DNA of 64,000 nucleotides from Lentibacillus saliphilus. Lineage in GTDB: Bacteria > Bacillota > Bacilli > Bacillales > Amphibacillaceae. The DNA is taken from contig NZ_JABJXD010000001.1 of assembly GCF_019093865.1 (NCBI RefSeq), positions 62,001 to 126,000 on the forward strand. Reading direction: 5' to 3'. Below are positions 1 through 9,744 of this stretch, in pieces (position 1 is the first letter of the stretch; the number at the start of each line of letters is the position of its first letter). The notes beneath the pieces were generated by a model, which was given only the letters and a program-made list of their open reading frames with translations, did not search any database and was not told the DNA's origin. A program made the position numbers and the translations under genes.

Positions 1-2148
1 CTTGCAATTAAAAAGACGGACGATATCATCACTCATGATGAGGAAGACATCTCTTCCTATGGTGATTTGTTGGATGACATTTATGAAGAAGAAGGTGTAT
101 TGTCGCAGAAACTTGAGCGGTATGAAAAACGACCAGGCCAACGCTTTATGTCTGAGGCTATTTTTGATGCGTTTCAGTCTCAGAAGCATGCGCTTATCGA
201 AGCAGAAACAGGGACAGGCAAATCATTGGCTTATTTAATACCAGCAATTTATGAAGCATACCGAACGTCCTCGAGGGTTGTCATAAGTACATATACAACA
301 CAATTACAGTCACAATTATTAGAGGAAGAAGTCCCGCTTGTAAAATCGCTCTTACCGTTCCCTTTTAAGATCGCTCTTTTAAAAGGAAAGCGACATTATA
401 TTAGTTTGGAAAAGTTTTCCCAAGAACTGAATACGACCGAATATGACCATTATGGCATTACATTAACAAAAGCTATGCTTTTAATATGGCTCACCGAAAC
501 GAAAACAGGTGATATTGAGGAAGTAACCCTTCCTTCGAGTGGATACGCCTTTTATAATAAGGTATCAGCAGAAGGAGAGGGGTATCATCGATCAGATTCT
601 ATCTGGTTCAGTAAATCGTATTATCAAAAAGCGCGACAGCGTGCACAAAAGGCGAACGTTATCGTTACCAACCATGCGTTGCTATGTACAGACCTTTTAA
701 ATGATTCTAATTTTATCCCGGCTTACGATAAGGCGATTGTGGATGAGGCGCATCACCTTGAAGATACTGTATCTAGACATTACGGTTTAAAGCTTGATTA
801 TCAAGGTATCCAGTATGTTCTTAATCAAATCGGTTCAGCGAAGGACGGCGATTGGTTAGACAGGGTCATCAATGAGATTGATGTACAGCTAAGGCCATTT
901 GCTGAGGAAAAGTGGCATGACACGTATCATGAGACAAAAAAAGAAATTGACGATTTCTTCAATCAATTGTTCCAATATGTTAAACTAAAACAGAATCGTG
1001 CAGATGTGATCAGTGATATAGGGCGTATCCAATATCGGTTTAAACATCAACAGGAAGATGGTCAAAAATGGGCAGTTATCGTTGACATGTGCGCAAGGCT
1101 CACGTTTTATTTGCGTGACTTAATACATATGTTGACTTTGCTAAAGGAACCTGTATCAAATTGTGCAAAAGCCGATCTCATTTGGGAGGAAGCCGAGGAT
1201 CATATTGGCAAACTTCAAGACGTCATTGATCAAATTGAAAGCTTATTTTTATTAGAAGATGATCAAAACGTTGTGAAATGGCTTGAAATAGATAGGTCCG
1301 GGTCAAAAAATACAGTAAGCATATTTAGCGAGCCGTTGGAGGTATCTGATATACTCCACGAGTCATTTTTTATGAAAAAGAACAGCATTATATTAACGAG
1401 TGCTACACTCACAATGAATCAGTCATTTTCATATATGATGAATAGACTAGGTGTACCGAGTGATGCTAAAACGGCACATATTAAATCGCCCTTTAATTAT
1501 GAGGATCAAGTTAAGCTTATGGTTCCGAAAGATTTTCCTGATATAAAGCATGGCAATGTTGATGAATTTATATATGCAACTTGTGAGGCTATTGTATCGT
1601 TAGCAGAAGTGACCAACGGAAGAATGCTTGTCTTGTTTACATCATACGATATGCTACGAAGATCATATGATTTGTTAAAAGAAACGCTTGATTCGGGACA
1701 ATTTGTTTTATTTGCTCAAGGTATTACAAGTGGTAGTCGAAGTCGCTTGAAAAAGAATTTCCAGACATTTGATCAAGCCATTTTGTTAGGGACAAGCTCT
1801 TTTTGGGAGGGTGTTGATATTCCAGGGGAGGATTTATCCAGCCTTGTAATTGTACGCCTTCCGTTTCAGCCTCCTGGTCAACCGGCTTTTGAGGCAAGGG
1901 GGCATATATTAAAAGAACAAGGCAAAAACGCCTTTATGGAGTTAGCATTACCACAAGCGGTTATTCGATTCAAGCAAGGTTTTGGCCGTTTAATTCGCTC
2001 AACACAAGATCGTGGTATCGTATTCGTATGTGATGCACGTATTGTTAAATCACGTTATGGACGCTTTTTTACAAAGTCGATTCCAGACGTACCCGTGATT
2101 CATGATTCAACATCTAATTTAATTCAATATGCTAAAAAATGGTTTTAA
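1..2148 (+). CDS. dinG: ATP-dependent helicase DinG (5' end outside window)
   Basis: Superfamily 2 XPD-like DNA helicase. The reading frame is open from base 1, so the start and the N-terminal exonuclease domain typical of Bacillus DinG lie upstream. Visible in order: Q-motif-like region (YEKRPGQ), Walker A (ETGTGKS), DEAH box (VDEAHHLED), then the C-terminal helicase half with FWEGVDIPG and the arginine-finger motif QGFGRLIRS. It probably unwinds DNA during repair; in Firmicutes the nuclease part acts as a 3'-5' exonuclease. It heads the dinG-ypmB-aspB-asnS-dnaD-nth block known from B. subtilis. I do not see the cysteine cluster that binds iron-sulphur in E. coli DinG, as expected for Firmicutes. 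Confidence 0.93.
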   Translation, partial: LAIKKTDDIITHDEEDISSYGDLLDDIYEEEGVLSQKLERYEKRPGQRFMSEAIFDAFQSQKHALIEAETGTGKSLAYLIPAIYEAYRTSSRVVISTYTTQLQSQLLEEEVPLVKSLLPFPFKIALLKGKRHYISLEKFSQELNTTEYDHYGITLTKAMLLIWLTETKTGDIEEVTLPSSGYAFYNKVSAEGEGYHRSDSIWFSKSYYQKARQRAQKANVIVTNHALLCTDLLNDSNFIPAYDKAIVDEAHHLEDTVSRHYGLKLDYQGIQYVLNQIGSAKDGDWLDRVINEIDVQLRPFAEEKWHDTYHETKKEIDDFFNQLFQYVKLKQNRADVISDIGRIQYRFKHQQEDGQKWAVIVDMCARLTFYLRDLIHMLTLLKEPVSNCAKADLIWEEAEDHIGKLQDVIDQIESLFLLEDDQNVVKWLEIDRSGSKNTVSIFSEPLEVSDILHESFFMKKNSIILTSATLTMNQSFSYMMNRLGVPSDAKTAHIKSPFNYEDQVKLMVPKDFPDIKHGNVDEFIYATCEAIVSLAEVTNGRMLVLFTSYDMLRRSYDLLKETLDSGQFVLFAQGITSGSRSRLKKNFQTFDQAILLGTSSFWEGVDIPGEDLSSLVIVRLPFQPPGQPAFEARGHILKEQGKNAFMELALPQAVIRFKQGFGRLIRSTQDRGIVFVCDARIVKSRYGRFFTKSIPDVPVIHDSTSNLIQYAKKWF

Positions 2149-2151
2149 AAA

Positions 2152-2175
2152 AGCTGGTGTAGCGACACACCAGCT
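2152..2175 (+). terminator. Hairpin after dinG
   Basis: Perfect 9-bp stem AGCTGGTGT/ACACCAGCT with a 6-nt loop starting 3 nt after the dinG stop. There is no clear U-tract after it, so it may be a weak terminator or an mRNA-stabilising hairpin. Confidence 0.5.
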
Positions 2176-2282
2176 CATATAAAGGTATGGGTTAATCATT
2201 TTTGTTCGTCATTTTATAACACTCGCCGACACATCATCTAAGAAGCGTCTGTACTTACATTATGCACATAGGGGTAAGAACT

Positions 2283-2396
2283 ATGTCTGACAAAAATATG
2301 CCGCCTTGGGAGTGTGATGCAATCAACATGTGGTTAAACATTTTATATAACGGGTTTTTGATGGGCAAAGAAAGGATTGAGCAACATGTCATCTAA
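2283..2396 (+). CDS. Small hypothetical protein (37 aa) overlapping ypmB
   Basis: Short ORF with ATG preceded by a GGGGTAAG-like Shine-Dalgarno. The protein begins MSDKNMPPWECDAINMW and ends at a TAA inside the ypmB start region, an 11-nt overlap with the ATG I prefer for ypmB. B. subtilis has the small gene ypmA at this position, but I see no resemblance to YpmA. It could be a real leader peptide coupled to ypmB translation, or chance. Function unknown. Confidence 0.4.
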   Translation: MSDKNMPPWECDAINMWLNILYNGFLMGKERIEQHVI

Positions 2397-2910
2397 AAAG
2401 CACGTGTTGTTTTACTGGCTCAAATGGATTGGAATTTCTGGTGTTATACTCGCAATAGGCCTAATCATTTATGGTATGGTTACCATTCATCAAATACAGG
2501 CAGAAAGAGACGCAGGTTTTGCAAAAACAGAAGAGACTGTAATCGAAAAGACAGACATTGTCTCTGTTGAGCATATCGACGTTTTTCACGAAGCGATAAG
2601 TTATCATATTGTATTTGGAACGACTGAGCGTGGCAATGATAAAGTTGTTTTTGTACCAATAAACGATTCAGATGCAGATATGATGACGTTTAACCGAACA
2701 GATATGATGACAGAACAAGACATTGAAAAAGAATGGAATGAGACGTGTCAGAGCTGTGAGTTATTGGATATACAAGCTGCTATGATAGAGTCCAATCCAT
2801 TATGGGAGCTCACCTACAAAGATGAGCATGACCGTCATGTACTTGATTATGTATCAATGCAGGATGGGCAGCGATATGAGCAATTACGATTCAAGCGGAA
2901 TTTTAAATAA
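2386..2910 (+). CDS. ypmB: YpmB-like membrane-anchored protein
   Basis: A 174-residue protein with a short basic N-terminus, one membrane segment at about residues 10-32 and an extracytoplasmic remainder, resembling YpmB (DUF5590 / PepSY-like fold), which lies between dinG and aspB in B. subtilis. A TTG nine bases upstream (2377) could extend it by three codons, but AAAGGA at 2371-2376 sits directly against that TTG and is well spaced for the ATG at 2386. The gene ends 12 nt before aspB, so the two are probably cotranscribed. The molecular function is not established; identification rests on position, size and topology. Confidence 0.7.
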   Translation: MSSKKHVLFYWLKWIGISGVILAIGLIIYGMVTIHQIQAERDAGFAKTEETVIEKTDIVSVEHIDVFHEAISYHIVFGTTERGNDKVVFVPINDSDADMMTFNRTDMMTEQDIEKEWNETCQSCELLDIQAAMIESNPLWELTYKDEHDRHVLDYVSMQDGQRYEQLRFKRNFK

Positions 2911-2922
2911 GGGGGATCATAA

Positions 2923-4110
2923 ATGAACTTGGCTGAACGCATACAATCATTGTCACCATCACCAACTTTGGCCATATCAGCAAAGGCACAAGAACTTAAA
3001 AAGGCTGGGCATGATGTAATTGGTCTTGGTGTTGGTGAACCTGATTTTAATACACCTGAATTTATTATTGCAGCGGCCCAGAATGCCATGCAAAACGGGC
3101 ACACGAAATATACACCGGCTGGTGGAATTGTTGAGTTAAAGCAGGCGATCGTCAACAAATTAAAGCGAGACAATGAACTGACGTATGCCACAGATGAAAT
3201 TATCGTGACATCAGGTGCGAAATATGCGCTATACAACTTGTTTCAAGTCTTGTTAGATGAGGATGATGAGGTGATCGTTCCAGCTCCGTATTGGGTGAGT
3301 TATCCTGAGCAAGTTAAATTAGCAGGGGGAAAGCCTGTTATCGTGAATGCCCAAGAACAAAATGATTTTAAACTTACACCTGAACAACTGGAACAGGCGA
3401 TTACATCAAAAACAAAAGCTGTCATCATTAATTCACCTAGTAATCCGACAGGCATGATGTATGATGCAGAGGAACTGCGCACATTAGGCGATATTTGTGT
3501 TAAACATGATGTATTAATTGTCTCTGACGAAATTTATGAGGAACTTATTTATACCGATGACAAGCATGTGTCAATTGCTCAATTGTCGCAAGCACTTAAA
3601 GAACAAACCGTTATTATTAACGGTGTTTCCAAATCGCATGCCATGACAGGGTGGCGTATTGGGTTTGCTGCGGGGAACAAAAACATCATTAAAGCGATGA
3701 CAAGTATGGCGTCTCATGCAACCTCTAACCCAGCATCCATATCCCAGTATGCAGCTCTTGCCGCATATGAGGGACCAAAATCAGATATTATTAATATGCG
3801 TGCACATTTTTCAGAGCGTTTGGATCGGCTTTATAATATGATCATTGATATTCCTGGTGTCACGTGTCGTAAGCCAAAAGGGGCGTTCTATTTATTTCCT
3901 AACGTTGAAAAGACTGTGCATTTAAACGGTTTTACAACTGTCGACGAATGGGTTGCAGCACTTCTTGAAGAAGAACGTGTTGCACTTGTACCTGGCTCCG
4001 GATTTGGAGCTCCAAACAATGTGCGTTTATCATATGCAACATCTTTAGATACGTTGGAAGAAGCAGCAAAACGCATCAAACGCTTTGTTTTAAATCACAA
4101 AATAAAATAG
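2923..4110 (+). CDS. aspB: Aspartate aminotransferase (class I)
   Basis: PLP-dependent transaminase interconverting aspartate and 2-oxoglutarate with oxaloacetate and glutamate; cytoplasmic. Length of 395 aa is normal for AspB. The N-terminus LGVGEPDFNTP, the NSPSNPTG motif and the DEIYEEL motif are fold type I signatures, and the PLP-binding lysine is K237 in GVSKSHAMTGWRIGF. The start is supported by a strong AAGGGGGATC ribosome site. It sits between ypmB and asnS (18-nt gap), giving a short route from aspartate towards the asparaginyl-tRNA genes, the same order as in B. subtilis. Confidence 0.95.
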   Translation: MNLAERIQSLSPSPTLAISAKAQELKKAGHDVIGLGVGEPDFNTPEFIIAAAQNAMQNGHTKYTPAGGIVELKQAIVNKLKRDNELTYATDEIIVTSGAKYALYNLFQVLLDEDDEVIVPAPYWVSYPEQVKLAGGKPVIVNAQEQNDFKLTPEQLEQAITSKTKAVIINSPSNPTGMMYDAEELRTLGDICVKHDVLIVSDEIYEELIYTDDKHVSIAQLSQALKEQTVIINGVSKSHAMTGWRIGFAAGNKNIIKAMTSMASHATSNPASISQYAALAAYEGPKSDIINMRAHFSERLDRLYNMIIDIPGVTCRKPKGAFYLFPNVEKTVHLNGFTTVDEWVAALLEEERVALVPGSGFGAPNNVRLSYATSLDTLEEAAKRIKRFVLNHKIK

Positions 4111-4128
4111 CAACTGGAGGTCTTTAGA

Positions 4129-5421
4129 ATGAAAACAACAATATCTAATGTAAAAGCATATGAAGGAAAAGAAGTAACAATTGGCGTTTGGCTAGCCAAT
4201 AAACGTTCAAGCGGCAAGATTGCCTTTCTTCAATTAAGAGATGGTACAGGCTTTATGCAAGCTGTCGTTGCCAAAAATGATGTTACTGAAGAAGTGTTTA
4301 ACGTCGCTAAAAATATGACACAAGAGTCATCTTTTTACATAACTGGCACGATCGTTGAAGATAAACGGTCACCATTGGGCTATGAAATGCATGCAACGAA
4401 CATTGAAATGATTCATGAAGCACATGACTATCCAATCACACCGAAAGAACATGGTACAGAGTTTTTAATGGATCATCGCCATTTATGGCTAAGATCTAAA
4501 AAACAGCATGCTATTATGAAAGTCCGTAACGAAATTATTCGTTCAACGTTCCAATTTTTTAATGATAATGGATATGTCAAGATTGATCCGCCAATTTTAA
4601 CAGGTTCTTCTGCGGAAGGAACGACTGAACTATTTCATACTGAATACTTCGGTGAAGAAGCTTATTTATCACAAAGTGGTCAGCTTTATATGGAGGCCGC
4701 TGCCATGGCACTCGGAAAAGTATTCTCATTTGGACCAACCTTCCGAGCAGAAAAATCAAAAACGAGACGCCATTTAATCGAGTTTTGGATGATTGAGCCG
4801 GAGATGGCTTTTGTGGATCATGATGAAAGCTTGGATATACAAGAGGCGTATATTTCATTCGTCGTTGAATCCGTATTAAAAAATTGTCAGCTTGAATTAA
4901 AAACGCTCGAGCGTGATATCGAGAAGCTAGAAAACGTGAAAGCACCTTTCCCACGTATATCATACGATGATGCTATTACGCTTTTAAAGGAAAAAGGGTT
5001 TGACGATATTGAGTGGGGAGAAGACTTTGGTGCACCTCACGAGACAGCGATAGCCGAAGAATTTGATAAACCAGTTTTTATTGTTAACTACCCAGCTCAC
5101 ATTAAAGCTTTTTATATGAAGCCGGTACCTGGTAGACCTGAAGTCGTTCTTTGTGCAGATTTAATTGCACCAGAAGGCTATGGTGAGATTATCGGTGGTT
5201 CACAGCGAATTGATGACTTAGAATTGATGCAACAACGCTATGAAGAACACGGATTAACTGGCGATGCCTATCAATGGTATCTTGATTTACAGAAATACGG
5301 TAATGTGCCACATTCCGGATTTGGATTAGGACTTGAGCGGACTGTCGCCTGGATTTGTGGGGTCGAACACGTTCGTGAAACAATACCATTTCCACGTCTT
5401 CTCAACCGCCTTTATCCATAA
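4129..5421 (+). CDS. asnS: Asparagine--tRNA ligase
   Basis: Class IIb aminoacyl-tRNA synthetase that charges tRNA-Asn with asparagine. The 430-aa protein has an N-terminal OB-fold anticodon-binding domain (about residues 1-110), class II motif 2 ([19 protein letters not shown]) and motif 3 near the C-terminus ([11 protein letters not shown]). TGGAGG lies 8 nt before the ATG. The lack of a long leader between aspB and asnS means no T-box here. A hairpin follows the stop codon, closing this transcript. Confidence 0.96.
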   Translation: MKTTISNVKAYEGKEVTIGVWLANKRSSGKIAFLQLRDGTGFMQAVVAKNDVTEEVFNVAKNMTQESSFYITGTIVEDKRSPLGYEMHATNIEMIHEAHDYPITPKEHGTEFLMDHRHLWLRSKKQHAIMKVRNEIIRSTFQFFNDNGYVKIDPPILTGSSAEGTTELFHTEYFGEEAYLSQSGQLYMEAAAMALGKVFSFGPTFRAEKSKTRRHLIEFWMIEPEMAFVDHDESLDIQEAYISFVVESVLKNCQLELKTLERDIEKLENVKAPFPRISYDDAITLLKEKGFDDIEWGEDFGAPHETAIAEEFDKPVFIVNYPAHIKAFYMKPVPGRPEVVLCADLIAPEGYGEIIGGSQRIDDLELMQQRYEEHGLTGDAYQWYLDLQKYGNVPHSGFGLGLERTVAWICGVEHVRETIPFPRLLNRLYP

Positions 5422-5436
5422 ATCACTTGAGGCATT

Positions 5437-5465
5437 ACCCTCTGCATATTTCAGTTGCAGAGGGT
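5437..5465 (+). terminator. Probable terminator after asnS
   Basis: Perfect 10-bp stem ACCCTCTGCA/TGCAGAGGGT with a 9-nt loop, followed by a broken T-rich run (CTTGCTTTC). It separates asnS from the dnaD promoter. Confidence 0.7.
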
Positions 5466-5502
5466 CTTGCTTTCACATAATTTAAAGTAACGTTCATAAA
5501 CA

Positions 5503-5511
5503 TGCTATACT
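5503..5511 (+). promoter_or_regulatory. Extended -10 promoter for dnaD
   Basis: TGCTATACT fits an extended -10 (TGnTATAAT) 19 nt before the preferred dnaD ATG. The -35 region is poor. The TSS would fall near 5517, leaving a very short leader. Confidence 0.4.
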
Positions 5512-5530
5512 TTATATGAGGTGCAATCGA

Positions 5531-6214
5531 ATGACAAATTCATTGAATCAACAGGCCATTATGATGGATCAAATACCTATTCCAAATCAATTCTTGGCGT
5601 CTTATACCAAATTCGGTCTGGATGAAAAGGAAGCAATGGTTATATTGCAACTATATCGGTTTATGTATATGCAGGTCGCCTTTCCGACACCGAGTAATTT
5701 GGCAGCGCATGTCAGTTTGGATGAGGAAGCGTGTATCCTTATATTACGTAAGCTCGTGCAAAAAAACTTACTGGAAATAAATGAAACGAAAAATGAATAT
5801 GGGCAATTAAGTGAGACATATTCCCTTAATCCGCTTTTAGAAAAAATGTACACTCAACCGAAGGAACATGATGAGAACAATGAAGGGACGCTGTTCATTT
5901 TATTTGAGCAAGAGTTTGGTAGACCGTTATCGCCCTTCGAAATAGAAACCGTGAACATATGGCTGGATGAAGATCGTATGAAGCCGGCTTTAATTAAGGC
6001 TGCGCTAAGGGAAGCGGTTTTAATGGGCAAACTTAACTTTAAGTACATTGACCGTATTTTGCGAGAATGGAAGAAGAAAGGCATACGTACGGTCGAACAG
6101 GCAAGAGAAGCAGGTAAAGCATTTCACGGCAAACAACAGAGTGACCAACAGCAAGCTCCTGCTCAAAAAAGGGATACGTCAATATACTATAATTGGCTTG
6201 AAGGGGACGATTAA
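5531..6214 (+). CDS. dnaD: DNA replication initiation protein DnaD
   Basis: DnaD takes part in replication initiation and PriA-dependent restart, helping load the helicase with DnaB and DnaI. The 227-aa protein shows the N-terminal winged-helix domain (about 1-115), then the DnaD/DnaB2 domain with FEQEFGRPLSPFE and the C-terminal YIDRILREWKKKGI (YxxxIxxxW) motif, ending in YYNWLEGDD. An in-frame ATG at 5516 exists, but GAGGTG at 5519-5524 is correctly placed for the ATG at 5531. It lies directly before nth, 3 nt apart, as in B. subtilis. Confidence 0.92.
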   Translation: MTNSLNQQAIMMDQIPIPNQFLASYTKFGLDEKEAMVILQLYRFMYMQVAFPTPSNLAAHVSLDEEACILILRKLVQKNLLEINETKNEYGQLSETYSLNPLLEKMYTQPKEHDENNEGTLFILFEQEFGRPLSPFEIETVNIWLDEDRMKPALIKAALREAVLMGKLNFKYIDRILREWKKKGIRTVEQAREAGKAFHGKQQSDQQQAPAQKRDTSIYYNWLEGDD

Positions 6215-6217
6215 TGG

Positions 6218-6865
6218 ATGTTGAATAAAAAGGAAATTCGCTTTTGCTTAGATGAGATGGAGAAAATGTTTCCACATGCGGCTTGTGAATTAAACCATGC
6301 GAACCCTTTCGAGCTCGTAATCGCTGTTTTATTGTCGGCACAATGTACGGATGTTTTAGTCAATAAGGTCACGGATGAGCTGTTTAAGAAATACAAAACG
6401 CCTGAGGATTTTTTGGCTGTATCACTTGAAGAACTTCAGCAGGATATACGATCGATTGGATTGTATCGGAACAAGGCAAAAAATATACAGAAGCTGTGTC
6501 AATCACTAATTGATCAATATAATGGCGAAGTTCCTCGTTCAAAAGATGATCTAATGGAATTAGCAGGTGTTGGACGTAAAACGGCAAATGTAGTCGCATC
6601 GGTCGCCTTTAAAGAACCTGCCATTGCGGTTGATACCCATGTCGAACGTGTATCGAAACGGTTAGGGATTTGCCGTTGGAAAGATACCGTTCTTGAAGTT
6701 GAGCAAACATTAATGAAAAAAGTACCTAAAGACGAATGGTCTGATACGCATCATAGAATGATTTTTTTTGGTCGATATCATTGTAAAGCGAGAAATCCGA
6801 ATTGCACAGAGTGCCCACTGCTCGTTGTGTGTCGCGAAGGTCAGAAACGTATGAAGAAGCGTTAA
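6218..6865 (+). CDS. nth: Endonuclease III
   Basis: Bifunctional DNA glycosylase/AP lyase removing oxidised pyrimidines. The 215-aa protein carries the helix-hairpin-helix LAGVGRKTANVVASVAF with the catalytic lysine in GRKTAN, the aspartate of AVDTHVERVSKRLGI, and a C-terminal [4Fe-4S] cluster motif C-x6-C-x2-C-x5-C (CKARNPNCTECPLLVVC). The start lies 3 nt after the dnaD stop, behind AAGGGGACG. The B. subtilis neighbour ypoC is missing; the gene is followed by about 125 nt of noncoding sequence and the ponA terminator. Confidence 0.96.
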   Translation: MLNKKEIRFCLDEMEKMFPHAACELNHANPFELVIAVLLSAQCTDVLVNKVTDELFKKYKTPEDFLAVSLEELQQDIRSIGLYRNKAKNIQKLCQSLIDQYNGEVPRSKDDLMELAGVGRKTANVVASVAFKEPAIAVDTHVERVSKRLGICRWKDTVLEVEQTLMKKVPKDEWSDTHHRMIFFGRYHCKARNPNCTECPLLVVCREGQKRMKKR

Positions 6866-6990
6866 GAGATGATTTAAGCATGATAATGAGAAGTTGACAG
6901 CATATGGACGTGCCTTAAAGGGACGCCTTTCTGCGGGCATTTCTTCGGCGATCTTTCGTTCCAGTCAAGCAACTAAAGATCAATCAGAAA

Positions 6991-7030
6991 AAAGGGGCAC
7001 ACTCATCAAAAACAATGAGTGTGCCCCTTT
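6991..7030 (-). terminator. Terminator of recU-ponA (minus strand)
   Basis: Perfect 16-bp stem AAAGGGGCACACTCAT/ATGAGTGTGCCCCTTT with an 8-nt loop; on the minus strand it is followed by a T-run. It may also stop transcription from nth. Confidence 0.88.
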
Positions 7031-7050
7031 ATTTCAGTTTGTTTGGTATG

Positions 7051-9741
7051 TTACTCTGATTGATTTCCTGCGTCTTCATTAGGTGGTTCAATGACGACTG
7101 TAGTTACCTTTTCTGGACCTCTTATATCCTCCGTGGCAATGTCTGTCCCTATTGGTGTAACGGTAATTGTGTATTCACCAGGGGCCAATTCACCTGTTAT
7201 TTCAATACCTTCAGTACGAACAATTTGTGTTTTGCTATTTGGACCACTCACCTTCACTTCAAATGATGCAGGTGGGCCATTATATGTCCAACTCACATCA
7301 ATCATCGAATTCGCTTCAGAAGGTAGATATTGCGCCGTTAAATCTTCAACTGCTGGTAATTCTATTTCTTCATTCCCATCGTTCTCGTCGTTTTCTTCAT
7401 CTTCTTCAGGAATGTCTTCAGGTATTAAGACGGTGACCGTTTCAGGCTCACTATTAGCTGCTTCGGTATCCTCTCCAACAACAACCACTTGAATGGCGTA
7501 TTCAGATCCAGGCTCTACGTTAGAGATTTCAATCGACTTTTTATCAGTAGAGGATAGCCGTTTCATATCGCCATCATCAATGGCGGCACTAATTTCAAAC
7601 GAGACTTCTTCGTCTGACTCATATGCCCACGATACATCTATAAGCTGTTGTTCTTCGTTATACTCAGCTGTTAGCTCACTTACTGGATCAAGCTGATCAT
7701 ATTTTTCTGATGTCTTCGTCGGCTCGGTCCCTTTTACAAACAGTTCTGTGACGATCTCTGATTCTGGTGTGTACTCACTAGGAAGAGCAGGAGGGTTAGA
7801 CCCTTTTTCAACTTGAACTTTTACAACAGAGCTCGGCATCGACCAATCCGGTGTATCAATATCTTTGGAAATGGTACTCATTGTCTTTTCGAACAGCTGT
7901 CGCGCAATAGTCCGATTATCTACACTTAGATCATTACCACCTGCATACCCTGTCCAAACAGACATCGTGTAATTGGTCGTGTAACCACTGAACCATATAT
8001 CAGCTGCATCATTCGTTGTTCCAGTTTTACCAGCAACAGGTACCCCTGGAAGGTTAATCTTCGCCCCTGTACCGTATTTAATGACGTCTTTAAGCATATC
8101 GGTTACCATATAAGCAGTGTAATCAGACATAACCGCTTTTGGTTCAGGGTTAAATTCAAGTGTTTCACCATCTTGAAAAACGATTTTCGTTACGGCATAA
8201 GGCTCATTATAAACACCTTCATTACCAAACGCCCGATAAGCACCTGCAAGCGTCAATGGGGTAACGTCTGAACCGCCACCAATCGCGTCAGTCGTCATCA
8301 TCTTGTCATCGTGGAAGGTAATGCCGAGTGATTCAGCAAAAGCTTGGGCCTTACCGTTACCGACTTCTTCTAGTAAGTGTAATGTTGGAACGTTGTATGA
8401 TTGTACTAAACCTGTTCTCATCGTGACCCAACCATGGAAGCCTTGATCCCAGTTATCAACCGTTTTATTTGTTCCTTTTAATTGATATGGCTTTGTATCA
8501 TCTAATTGATGATAAGTAGACAGCTTATTGTATTCAATAGCGGGCGCATAAGAAATGATCGGTTTATACGTCGATCCTGGTTGTCTCCCTGTTCCAGATA
8601 TCGCATAATTCCAGCTATCATTTTCCACTCCATCAATGGCTCCACCGATCGCACGAATGGCACCCGTTTTCGTGTCAAGAACGGTCAAGCCGGCTTCGAA
8701 TTTACGTTTATTGCCATCTTGGTCTTCTTTGTCCTCTGGGTAAACGATACCATGCTCGCCATCACGCGTTAATAAAAATTCGACATGCTCTTGAATAGAT
8801 GGATCGAGGGTCGTATATATTTTTAGACCGTCTGTATAAATATCCGCATCATCTGCTTTTGCTTTGACTTCTTCTTTCACCTGTTGAACAAAAGCTTCGT
8901 ATGGTGTTGCTTGAGGCTTCTTACCTGCCAATAGAGATGTAATATCGACTTGTCTAGCTTTATCCGCTTGTTGTTCCGTAATCTTATCGTGACGCACCAT
9001 TAGATTAAGAACCGTATCCATACGTTCCTTCATTAAATCCGGGTTTTCATATGGATTGTAAGCTGTTGGCCGCTGTGGCAACCCTGCAAGGATTGCTGCT
9101 TCAGGTAAGGTTAGATCATTTAAATCTGTCTTACCGAAATAGATCTCTGCTGCTTTTGCGACGCCATAGGCATTACTTCCGTAAAAGATCTTATTTAAAT
9201 ACATGGCGAGAATCTCTTCTTTATCATATTCTCTCTCAAGCTTTAAAGCCATCCATTGTTCTTGAACCTTTAATTTGATTTTTTTCTCACGGGATAAAAA
9301 GGAGTTTTCTACAACCTGTTGTGTAATCGTACTGGCACCCTCAGAGCCAAAACCGTTTTTTATATTACCGATAATCGCGCCACCAATCCGTCTTAAATCA
9401 ATGCCAGAATGCTCAAAAAAACGAACGTCCTCAGTTGCTGTTACCGCATCGATGAGGATAGGAGGGAGGTCATCAAACTCAATTTTTGTACGTTGGTCAG
9501 TGCCAAGGTCACCAATAAGATCTCCATTAATATCATAAAATTTAGAAGAGAACGGGTCCTGTAGTTTTTCTGGGTCAATATCTGGTGCTGTTGCTGCATA
9601 ATAGGTAAATAAACCGCCTACACTGATAAATCCGACAAGACCAATTATGAGTCCTATCAAAAGGATTTTTTTCCAATTTATTTTTTTACCTGATTTTTTT
9701 TGTTTTCTACGTGCCGTCCGGGATTTATTGTTTTCCGTCAT
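7051..9741 (-). CDS. ponA: Penicillin-binding protein 1A (transglycosylase/transpeptidase)
   Basis: Class A PBP that polymerises and crosslinks peptidoglycan. It has a basic cytoplasmic N-terminus, one membrane anchor (about 25-47), a GT51 transglycosylase domain (EDVRFFEHSGIDLRR, GASTITQQ) and a transpeptidase domain with SxxK (GSTYKP), SxN (SYN) and KTGTT. After the catalytic part come two fibronectin-III-like modules (each with an IDVSW strand), joined by an acidic linker rich in E, D and N. The length of 896 aa is in the family range. It is cotranscribed with recU, 3 nt apart, as in B. subtilis, and ends before a strong terminator. The strongly acidic tail may reflect a saline habitat. 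Confidence 0.95.
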   Translation of the reverse strand: MTENNKSRTARRKQKKSGKKINWKKILLIGLIIGLVGFISVGGLFTYYAATAPDIDPEKLQDPFSSKFYDINGDLIGDLGTDQRTKIEFDDLPPILIDAVTATEDVRFFEHSGIDLRRIGGAIIGNIKNGFGSEGASTITQQVVENSFLSREKKIKLKVQEQWMALKLEREYDKEEILAMYLNKIFYGSNAYGVAKAAEIYFGKTDLNDLTLPEAAILAGLPQRPTAYNPYENPDLMKERMDTVLNLMVRHDKITEQQADKARQVDITSLLAGKKPQATPYEAFVQQVKEEVKAKADDADIYTDGLKIYTTLDPSIQEHVEFLLTRDGEHGIVYPEDKEDQDGNKRKFEAGLTVLDTKTGAIRAIGGAIDGVENDSWNYAISGTGRQPGSTYKPIISYAPAIEYNKLSTYHQLDDTKPYQLKGTNKTVDNWDQGFHGWVTMRTGLVQSYNVPTLHLLEEVGNGKAQAFAESLGITFHDDKMMTTDAIGGGSDVTPLTLAGAYRAFGNEGVYNEPYAVTKIVFQDGETLEFNPEPKAVMSDYTAYMVTDMLKDVIKYGTGAKINLPGVPVAGKTGTTNDAADIWFSGYTTNYTMSVWTGYAGGNDLSVDNRTIARQLFEKTMSTISKDIDTPDWSMPSSVVKVQVEKGSNPPALPSEYTPESEIVTELFVKGTEPTKTSEKYDQLDPVSELTAEYNEEQQLIDVSWAYESDEEVSFEISAAIDDGDMKRLSSTDKKSIEISNVEPGSEYAIQVVVVGEDTEAANSEPETVTVLIPEDIPEEDEENDENDGNEEIELPAVEDLTAQYLPSEANSMIDVSWTYNGPPASFEVKVSGPNSKTQIVRTEGIEITGELAPGEYTITVTPIGTDIATEDIRGPEKVTTVVIEPPNEDAGNQSE

Positions 9742-9744
9742 GGC

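Noticed and set aside
4110-4128. T-box leader for asnS
   Set aside because: Only 18 nt separate aspB and asnS; there is no room for a T-box.
6894-7082. 62-codon ORF between nth and ponA
   Set aside because: It runs through the ponA terminator and into the opposite strand of ponA; no ribosome site.
7091-7492. Several ORFs of 60-133 codons on the plus strand opposite ponA
   Set aside because: They mirror the codon pattern of ponA, have no ribosome sites and contain low-complexity serine/threonine runs; shadows.
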